NCBI RefSeq assembly: GCF_018873765.1
Contig: NC_057916.1
Span: 10,558,001 to 10,622,000, forward strand
DNA from: Telopea speciosissima
Taxonomy: Eukaryota; Streptophyta; Magnoliopsida; Proteales; Proteaceae
Length of the DNA: 64,000 nucleotides
Direction: 5' to 3'
A program made the position numbers and the translations under genes. The notes under the pieces were generated by a model that made no database searches, was not told where the DNA came from, and saw only the letters and a program-made list of their open reading frames with translations. Positions 56,079 through 64,000 of the stretch are shown here, in pieces. Every line of letters begins with the position of its first letter. Position 1 is the stretch's first letter.

Positions 56079-56248
56079 CCCACCCAAGTCGATGTTTGTG
56101 CATGCACTCCCATTGGCCAATGAGATTGTGCAGGCTCTAGAGGCCCATGCAGCGTTCTCTTTCCCACGCAGGTCGATGTTTGTGCATGCACTCTCATTAG
56201 CCAACGTGAATGTGCAGGCTCTAGAGGCCCATGCAGCGTTCTCTTTCC
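56079..56248. repeat. 84-bp tandem duplication
   Basis: Two adjacent units start CCCACCCAAGTCGATGTTTG (56079) and CCCACGCAGGTCGATGTTTG (56163). Both contain TGCAGGCTCTAGAGGCCCAT and end GCAGCGTTCTCTTT. A diverged third relative (TGCAGGCTCTAAAGGCCCAA) lies near 54087. Overlapping frames here are artefacts. Confidence 0.85.
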
Positions 56249-56841
56249 CATATATTTTTTAAATTTCCTGAAACTCTTTCTATGAAAGGTTTATGAAACT
56301 ATATATAAAGCCGCAATGGGTTCACCCTAACAGAATCCTAATTAATTTTCTAATAAAGAACTAAGCCGAGACCACAGTAACAGTTAAATTAAACTCAGCC
56401 AAACAGTAGAAACCCAGCCTTTAATTTGTGTATTGGGTCAAGCCCGATCCAAATCTCATACCCGTTCCAGGGCATCCAAAAATTTGGTTAATTAATTTCC
56501 AGTTTTGAGCCGTGGGGTCCTTACTCCTTAGTTTTATAATTCAAATTTCATAGTGACTAATCATGTCTATTTTATATTTTAATGTGGTATTGGAGGCTGC
56601 AGTGACTCTCAGGTCTCACAACTCTCGCACGCTGAAGAGAATCCGGTGGCCGCCCAACGTCAATGGTGCAGTTAGTGCTGTGTGGCATTTGGCGCACTTC
56701 GATCCACACTTCCACCGCCCCAACCTCTTCCCATACTCATACTTTCTCCTTAATAAATAGATACGAATCACACATTAATTGTCACTACCTCCCAATAAGC
56801 TGTTCTAAGGTCTGTTAAGGGAGGAGCAACCAATTAAGGAG

Positions 56842-58798
56842 ATGACCATGGCCACAACCTCTGTTCTTCTATTATTACCTTTGCTCTTACTGTTACCTGC
56901 AGGTAATTAAGACTTGAAATGAGATTAGATTATTAATTACACAAGTTTTTGGTTGTTTAATTTCATGGCTAACCCTTTTTTTTTTTTTTTCTTTTTTTTT
57001 TTTTAATGGGTGGGAATCAGGTGAGTGTGATCTTCAGTTAAATTATTACAACGAGAGCTGCCCAAGAGCCGAAGAAATCATCAAAGAACAAGTAACCCAA
57101 CTGTATAATAAGCACGGCAATACCGCGGTTTCATGGCTCAGAAATATCTTCCATGATTGCATCGTTAAGGTAAGGTAACTTAATTTCATTTCATATCATG
57201 AACAGTAATATATATTGGTTTTACGTACCATTTTAATCAAATTGATGTATTTCTTCGTCTATTAATGTTGTTGGTTGTTGCAGTCATGTGATGCCTCTCT
57301 TTTGCTGGATACAAAGGAAGGCATAGTATCGGAGAAGACATCGAATCGGAGCTTTGGAATGAGAAATTTTAAGTATATAGACACGATTAAAGCTGCCCTC
57401 GAAAGCGAATGTCCCCTCACTGTTTCATGCGCAGATATCGTAGCTCTCTCAGCAAGAGATGGTGTTGTCATGGTCAGCTATTTCTTTCTTTTTGTTAAAT
57501 AAAAATTAACGTAGTCGGAACACAAGTATTTACGTGATTCACCCCAAATGAGCTATATACCATTAAACTAGAGCTTTCACTATTTTGTAAATTACAAATT
57601 ACAAATTAAACCCTAACTCGGGATCAACCTCTATAATTGGATCACTGATATTGTGGGAAAATAATCATATCTCCTCCAGTTCCCTGCCCGGCCCAGTTCC
57701 CCAATCCCACTAATAAGAGGAGGTGGACCCCACCTATGTAGGGGTAGGGTGATCATTGTGCCCCCTTGTTAGGGGTATTGGGGAACTTGACCGGGCAGGG
57801 AACAGGAGGGAATAAAGATCTTGGATATTGAAGAATAATTAATAGTACCTCTTGGATTAAATTGAGATCAAGCTTCACCAATAACACACACTCATCTTGT
57901 GCTACTCATGTTACAGCTAGGTGGGCCACATATCGATATGAAAACCGGCCGGCCCTCGACTCAACGGAAAGTTATGTTGCAGAGCTTATTGATTTCATCC
58001 CCAACCATAACGACAACATTTCCTTGGTGCTTTCACGATTTGATTCCATTGGAATCGATGTGGAAGGAATAGTTTCCTTACTTGGTACGTACGTATGTAT
58101 CTCCATAGTTCTTGATTGTTGGGATTCCACACGAAAGCAATAATTTCACATCGGATGTGAATAACCCGATGTGGATGGATTTGGACACCCTCTCTTTAGT
58201 GGCTAGCTTTTAAGGATGAGTTTCAGCATGCTTATATACATCTGTTAATGCTGAGCTGATTATATATTTGGTTCTGCAATTTCCAGGAGCTCACTCAGTG
58301 GGTAGAGTTCACTGCCTGAACATCGTAGGTAGATTATATCCTGACATCGATCCCACCATGGCTCCCGAGTACGGCGAGCGCCTCCGACATAGGTGCCCTT
58401 CACAAGACCCGGACCCAAAGGCAGTACAGTATGCAAGGAATGATCTTGAAACACCAATGGTTCTTGACAACATGTACTTCAAGAACATTTTAGCTCACAA
58501 AGGACTCTTGCTAATCGATCAACAACTGGCTTCTGATCCCAGAACTGCTCCTTTTGTAGAGAAGATGGGTTCTGATAATGACTACTTTCACCTGCAATTC
58601 TCAAGAGCTCTACTTTTGCTCTCTCAGAACAATCCCTTAACAGGTGATCAAGGAGAGATCCGAAAGGACTGTCGCTATGTCAACAATAATAAGGATAAAA
58701 GAAGCCCAATCCTAAGCCCAGCCCAATCCCCAGCTGAAGGTGAGCCGACTGTTTCAGGCCCAAGTCGAAGCCCAGGTGTTGGTGACGCCAGAGTTTAG
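56842..58798 (+). CDS. PRX42-like: class III peroxidase, PRX42-like, frameshifted in exon 4
   Basis: Five exons: 56842-56902, 57021-57169, 57284-57472, 57917-58084 and 58287-58798. This secreted haem peroxidase uses H2O2 on phenolics in the cell wall. Exon 1 encodes a leucine-rich signal peptide (start MTMATTSVL; ATG at 56848 is also possible). Exon 2 has LNYYNESCPRAEEIIKEQV and the distal haem motif WLRNIFHDC; exon 3 SCDASLLLD and CPLTVSCADIVALSARDG; exon 5 the proximal haem motif GAHSVGR and NDLETPMVLDNMYFKNIL. These match the Arabidopsis PRX42/PRX21 group. Exon 4 begins LGGPHIDMKTGR and, two frames over, continues DSTESYVAELIDFIPNHN. The exon is 168 nt where the family pattern predicts 166, so a 2-nt gain lies at about 57953-57957. 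Unless this is an assembly error, the protein ends early and the locus is a recent pseudogene. The C-terminus carries an unusual ~30-residue Ser/Pro-rich extension. AATAAA at 58820 is a possible poly(A) signal. Confidence 0.85.
57665..57815. mobile_element. palindromic MITE in peroxidase intron 3
   Basis: The left arm TCCAGTTCCCTGCCCGG, AGTTCCCCAAT is complementary to the right arm ATTGGGGAACTT, CCGGGCAGGGAACAGGAGG. Centre GGTAGGGTGATCATTGTGCC is typical of the palindromic family. No clean 9-bp duplication. Confidence 0.75.
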
Positions 58799-60185
58799 GC
58801 CCCAAAGCCCAGATCTTTGAATAAAATAAAAGATTGATTAATAAGCTCAGGTCTTGTCTAACATGCCTCGGAGCAATATATTAAGGATGACCGAGTTTCT
58901 CTACACCCATGGTGAGGAGGGAATCTCCACATCTATGGCATCTGACCTTTTGGATTAGCATAGGAAAGGGTATTTTTGACCATGTATAATATATTAATAT
59001 GGAAAAGGAAGTACACGCTGTCACTGTATACTTCCCTCTGAGAGTCTCTCTCCTCTCTTTATTCACTCTTTTCATTAAAGCTGCTCTACCATTTAGTTGC
59101 TCTGCTGAGACTCCATCATCTGATCTCCGGTTTACCCACACCATTAATGTGATAAAGATAATAGTGTCTTATATCAAAGAGAAAAAAAAAAGTGAATTTT
59201 TTTTAAAGAATAATTCACCTTGATACTTATAAAAAAAACCCAAATATCTATCGGATGGCAGATCAGAGAGACCCTAATGTGTAAGGTAGTGATCGAAGTA
59301 TTGTAGATATGCATAGATATACATGGGGATGCATGCCAATCCACACGAAGATATTTGATTGCATTAGGCTCTAAAATTAGACATGAGACTACTTGAGAGT
59401 GTCAAATGGTCAGTTTTTATCGGTTTAAATTGGTTTTATGCATTTACTGGACCAAACTGAAGTCAGACGGTTAAGGTGTTGTTTGGTTTGAGCTCTGTTC
59501 AGTTTCAATTTCTTATCAATTTTTCTTAACGGGCTGTTACCAATTTACTATCGCTTGATACCAATTCATTTCATTTTCCATATATATAAAAAAAAAATAG
59601 CGTAACAATATTGCTTTTTATCAGTTTTTCCAATTTTCAATTTTGGTCCATTCGATCGATCTGATCAGTTTCGTTATGCCAGTTTCTAAAAATCCGAAAT
59701 GGAAACTACCCAATAAGGTTTTTGATACAGGTTATGGTCCAGATTCCATTTTTTTACACCCTTGGTCAATACAACACCGAACCGAAGACTGGACAAATGA
59801 GTTCCCTCCTTCCCCCCCCCCCCTCCTTTTTCTTCCAGAATAGACTACTATTAATTGGACCTTTATCCCCCAAGTACGGTACATTCTTAAATGCATCAAA
59901 AAGGTATATCTGACTGTGCACATATATTTGGGGGAGTGTTTTAAATAAAATCACTTTAAGATGCACCGTCAGATGTACCTTTTTGGTGCACTTGAAGTGT
60001 ACTGTATTTAAGGTGATAAAAATTCCTATTAAGGTGTCCAATTTCAAAAAGTTGCCGACAATAACAAGATAACCCAATCCATCAAGGTCAGACTCAACAT
60101 TAAAGCAGCCCAACTAAATATGATGAGAAAATCTGTAGGCCAGATTGACAAACAATGAACTAATGAAGATTTGATAATAACAAAA
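58799..60185. other. gene-free DNA with repeats
   Basis: A hAT-like array (GGTTTAAATTGGTTTT and similar) lies at about 59400-59650. An inverted repeat at about 59875-60008 pairs ATGCATCAAAAAGGTATATC with the complement of GATGTACCTTTTTGGTGCA. No gene was seen. Confidence 0.5.
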
Positions 60186-60387
60186 GGGAGAAATAAGGTT
60201 ACCTGGACGTGTGCAGTATGTTGCTCCCGTGTCCTGACACAGTCACACAGGGGTAGGTGAAATGATTGCCACACCCCATGGAAAGGCAGAATTTTTTGAA
60301 GATGTAGCGATCATTTTGCCGACCCCTATGTGTGGGCGACAAACACAGGCAACGTACCGCACTTACCCAGGTAGCATTCTCTTTCCC
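60186..60387. mobile_element. palindromic Mutator-like MITE
   Basis: This 202-bp element starts GGGAGAAATAAGGTTACCTGG and ends, in complement, GGGAAAGAGAATGCTACCTGG. The arms share GCAGTATGTTGC/GCGGTACGTTGC and ATGATTGCCAC/ATGATCGCTAC. Flanks ATAACAAAA (60177-60185) and ATAACAATA (60388-60396) match at 8 of 9 bases. Confidence 0.85.
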
Positions 60388-62900
60388 ATAACAATAATAA
60401 GGGAATTGATTTCCTATTCTGAAGTCTAGAAGTTTTTCCCTTAAAACAAAGAGGTGCCTATTCCTCTTTCTCTTTGTCTTATATTTCTCTATTGATCCCT
60501 ATCTCTCTAATGGTTCTTATAATTTATCTATTTAAAAGAGGGGAGAAAGAACGCCACCCCTGTGCCCTAACACAAGGTGCACGAAATAATCGCCACAACC
60601 CAAGAGAGGGGAGAAAGAACCCCACCCGATCCTGATTAAAAAAAAAAATGTGATTGATATTTCTTATCCTATATAGTGTGGAAGGAGACATCTTTCTTAT
60701 CTTATATTTGATTGTTATTTTACTCAAAATAGATAATGAAACATTACAAATTTAAGATGGCCTCATTGGGTTGATTGTCAAACTAGAGAGTCTCAAGTTT
60801 ACCTCATTAATTGATAATGAAATCTGCCCACTTGAAGCCACTATTGTGCCCTTGTCACCCCTAATTTGGAGTGGATGAGAAAATGACCACTCTCAAGCAA
60901 GTCCTTTTATGTGTTAAAAGATGTCTCAAAGAGTTGTGTTTACTATGATAGATGTGAAACCTAATTACAAAAATGGGGTCCTTGGCACCGTTTGTGTGTA
61001 CCAAACCACTTTCATAATGTGCCCACACCCCACCAAAGTAGACTAGATTCCAACATAGACATAGGCATTGTACATCAATAAGGGTGTTCATTGCAAATCG
61101 AATTGAATCGTTTAAATTGGATTAATTGATAAATTGTTTATTAATTGAGTTGGTTTGATTATAAACCGTAAAATCGTTTATTAAACAATTTGGATTATTA
61201 TTAAACTAAAAAAATAGTTGAATTTTAACCGATTCAAACTTGGTATGTTATTGAACCAATTATACATACTAAATCGATTAAAATTTTGGTTATTCTTGGC
61301 ATTCTATATACACTTTCTATTGTTTTGTAATGGATTCATGTAAATTAATTTAATCTGTTTTTATTTCTTGGGAGAAAGAACGTCACTCAATCGCGCCAGA
61401 CACGCCGCCCTCTTGCCCTGACACAGGGGCACGCAAAAGGACCGTCGCTCCCTTAGTCATTTATGGGGTTCCATGGGTTGCAGTGATCATTTCGCACACC
61501 CCTGTGTCACGTGTCTAATTTCAGAGCCCAATTCAATCAAATAATTTATATATTTTTTTTTATGAAATCAATACATATTCTTCGATTAACATATATATTC
61601 TATATATGTCCATACATGCTTATATTCAACAATCCATTATACATTTTCTCCTAATCCTAAGTTTTTCAAAGTTATATTTTCTTACCATCTCACAAACAAA
61701 AATCTTGGAAGTCTAATTGTCCACAATAAAGTTTCACCTAAACTACTAAATGACAAACATTTCCTAGAACGGCTCCTCTTATTCCACTATAATTCAAGCT
61801 ACTTCTCCATGAGTTTGCTAGGAATCAATTGATCCTAAGCCATTCATTTGTGTAGATACAATCGGAATTAAATATAAAACAATAAAATTGCATTGCACAA
61901 TCTTATGAAATCATTGAACCATAAATTAACAAAAATAAATTATTTAAAAAAAAAAAAAGAAGATAATATTCACTGTCCAAAGCCTAATATACGCTAACTC
62001 CTCCAAATGTCTATTTCTCTCCACTTATGAATGATATTTCTACCCCTGTTGGGTGTTGGGTGTTGGGTGTTGGGTGAGGAGAGAGAAAAACCCAGGAAGC
62101 GTTAATGTATGCTATGGTCCCAAACAGAGAACTCAATCCTAAGAAAAGAGAAAAGAGAAAAGACTGAGTATGCTAACAGTATACCATACGCTAACAGCCT
62201 ATGTGTGACGTGTCCATCACTCTCTTCCACCCATTAAGGGGTAAAAGAATCATTTTAAAAAGTGGAAGAGAGAGAGAGAGAGACACAAGAGAAAATTATT
62301 GAAGATTCTTTAATTTTCTGGTCGGGCAGGTATTTCTGTCAACAAACTATCAAACCAGAACAGAACCCATTCTACAAAAACTTTGTTAATTAGGTGCAAT
62401 GTGAACCAGACAACTTTCTTGTAAGTGTTGTGTGCCGGTCCATTTGGCCACAGATGTCTCTCTCAGCCCTGGGCTGGCCCACGATTGATTATTAGTCTTA
62501 AGCTCTCGTGGTTTTGTATCCTTGGTCCAATGGATTTTGAACTCTTGATCAATGTAGAAGATAAAGTAAGAGTAAAACAAAAGACACTCCCACTTTTTAA
62601 TTTGGATAAAGTTTTCCTCTACCCATCATCCTAGGATTCACAACTGACAAATCTCTCTCAGGGTTTTAATATCCGTTTCGCCCTCTCCCGCTCCTTGGTG
62701 AATGGGAAATTCAGTCCTTTTAATTTATGGAGAAATGTTCTTTGTGGGGGACATAGGGGCTACGCCCAGACACTTATGGACGATAAAATGACTGTCCCAT
62801 CCTTATGAAAGGCAAAAATCCCACCCTCGTGATGCCAGTGCGTGCTCTCATTGATTGCCGCGTGCGCATAACCCCTATGCACTGATACCTAAAACCTTGG
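60388..62900. other. gene-free DNA with degenerate MITEs
   Basis: It contains partial palindromic elements near 60540-60630, 61371-61520 and 62740-62890 (GAGAAAGAACGCCACC-like ends, GATCATTTCGC-like cores). A hAT-like AAACCGTTTATTAAAC array lies at 61080-61290. A palindromic element with GCTAAC motifs is near 61975-62120, and a heptamer run at 62048-62075. No gene was seen. Confidence 0.5.
62048..62075. repeat. heptamer tandem repeat (GTTGGGT)4
   Basis: Four perfect copies of GTTGGGT lie at the centre of a small inverted-repeat element (about 61975-62120). It resembles plant telomere DNA (TTTAGGG) only loosely. Confidence 0.85.
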
Positions 62901-64000
62901 TTGGAATCTGCACTCCAGCATTGTGCATTTTTTTAATTTTTTTTCACAAAAGTTTAAGGAGGAGGAAAATAATGTATTATTCAAATCAATTTTACCAAAC
63001 GATGCTTAATTAACGCTTTAATTATGATTCCATAGCTTTGGCAATGGTGTTTATTTTCTGTGCATTAATCATGACTATGGACTAAGGAGATGACCCTTTT
63101 CTCTCTTTTAGGGGAAGATTCTAAGTGCTTAATTAGCTTTCCTAAGCATTTGAACTGAAATTATTCTTGAGATGCCACAATCCAAGCTAGAAGCTTTTGT
63201 AATCATTGGGATGCCATTTGCTCCCTCCATTAATGAGACCCACTAAAGCTTCACTTCACTTCACTTCACTTCATCTAATAGAAACTTAGAATCTAAGCAT
63301 CTGATATTGCCATGACATTATTATTGATTCATTCATTTAATTATACTCTTGTTTTATTCTCCAACTCCTTAATTATTTCCATTGATAAACTACACCCCTA
63401 AACAGCTTTAGATTCACACATTCATGTTCCCTCAAAATATTTATTTTTATTTTTATTTTCAAAGATTATAATTGCAAATTAACTATAGATAAGATGAGGA
63501 TGTTGGGATGGATAAAGAGAAAATTACAAATATATATATATATATATTCAAAAAGTCAGATATCCATGGTGAAGAGATTCTCCCTTTACTATGGATGAAG
63601 AAAAACCAAGTGGTATGTTATTTAAGAGGACACTTCCCTCCCCTCCCCTCCCCACTCCTCCAAATAAAAAAATAAAAAAATAACAAATCAAGACGAAATT
63701 CCTGGGCCAACCTATTACTTTAGACAAGATAAACTCTAAATTAAGGTGAAACAAAAAGGTGGCATGGATCAGATGTGGTCCAAGATGCATAGATATGGAA
63801 ATTGGGATATAACATGGGGTGGGACTTGGGAGCAGCTGCTTATTTGGTGTGTTGTGCTTTTGTTTTGATACATAAACCAAGAGTCAATCAGGGTTTTAGG
63901 CCATGTTTGGAAGCAAAGAAAAATAAATTTATTATTTTTTTTTATTTTTATTTTTAGTTTAAGGAGAAAGATAGACACATAAATCATTGTGTCGATCATC
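62901..64000. other. gene-free right end
   Basis: Only simple repeats were seen: (CTTCA)n at about 63249-63273, (AT)n at about 63531-63547 and a CCCCT-rich run near 63638-63655. The long frames at 63548-63999 show no family resemblance. Confidence 0.5.

Larger units (their letters stand above)
53397..56841. other. intergenic between DUF1685-like and peroxidase genes
   Basis: It holds a hAT-like repeat (54695-55185), an (AC)n run near 54331-54347, a tandem 84-bp duplication (56079-56248) and a Tourist-like stretch near 55705-55860. Traces of palindromic-element arms (ACCTGGTCGCGTGG, ACCTGGTCGCATGG) appear near 53950 and 56002. 56560-56841 is the peroxidase promoter and leader. No gene was seen. 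Confidence 0.5.

Overview
This is nuclear DNA of a flowering plant, probably a non-grass angiosperm. It is AT-rich and its genes have many short exons with canonical plant introns. Every recognisable protein belongs to a plant family: two MLO proteins, a plant LARP1, a TET5/6-type tetraspanin, a type-II serine carboxypeptidase-like protein, a DUF1685 protein and a class III peroxidase. I cannot name the species. Exon junctions below were read from reading frame and splice signals; in each intact gene the exons sum to an uninterrupted frame.

Layout. 2607-7053 (-): LARP1b/c-like RNA-binding protein, 6 exons, 418 aa. 10413-16639 (-): MLO protein of the MLO2/6/12 type, 15 exons, 594 aa. 16640-25843: gene-poor, with a textbook Mutator-type MITE, palindromic elements and a ~1.2-1.4 kb direct segmental duplication. 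25844-26971 (+): plant-conserved protein of unknown function, 4 exons, 276 aa. 28598-29874 (-): tetraspanin, 2 exons, 270 aa. 31993-37089 (-): serine carboxypeptidase-like protein, 9 exons, 465 aa. 37090-46770: transposon-rich, with a Ty1-copia 3' LTR fossil, a SINE, a 6-phosphogluconolactonase exon-1 relic and a tRNA-like gene. 46771-51166 (+): second MLO protein, AtMLO3-like, 15 exons, 545 aa. 52518-53396 (+): DUF1685-like protein, 2 exons, 257 aa. 56842-58798 (+): PRX42-like class III peroxidase, 5 exons, with a frameshift in exon 4. 58799-64000: no gene seen, several MITEs.

The genes are independent eukaryotic units rather than an operon. The main relationship is that the two MLO genes, one of the powdery-mildew-susceptibility type and one of its sister type, lie about 30 kb apart facing away from each other and share nearly identical exon lengths. 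That suggests an old local duplication.

The intergenic DNA and introns are crowded with small non-autonomous DNA transposons. The clearest signal is a set of near-palindromic elements of about 160-390 bp with 9-bp target duplications, as expected of Mutator-like transposition. There are also several hAT-like families with subterminal motif arrays, and a family built from GATACCGAT-like repeats with at least seven copies. I found no CRISPR array, rRNA, organellar insertion or new enzymatic system. The most unusual single locus is a tRNA-like sequence at 45254-45334 with an oversized anticodon arm.
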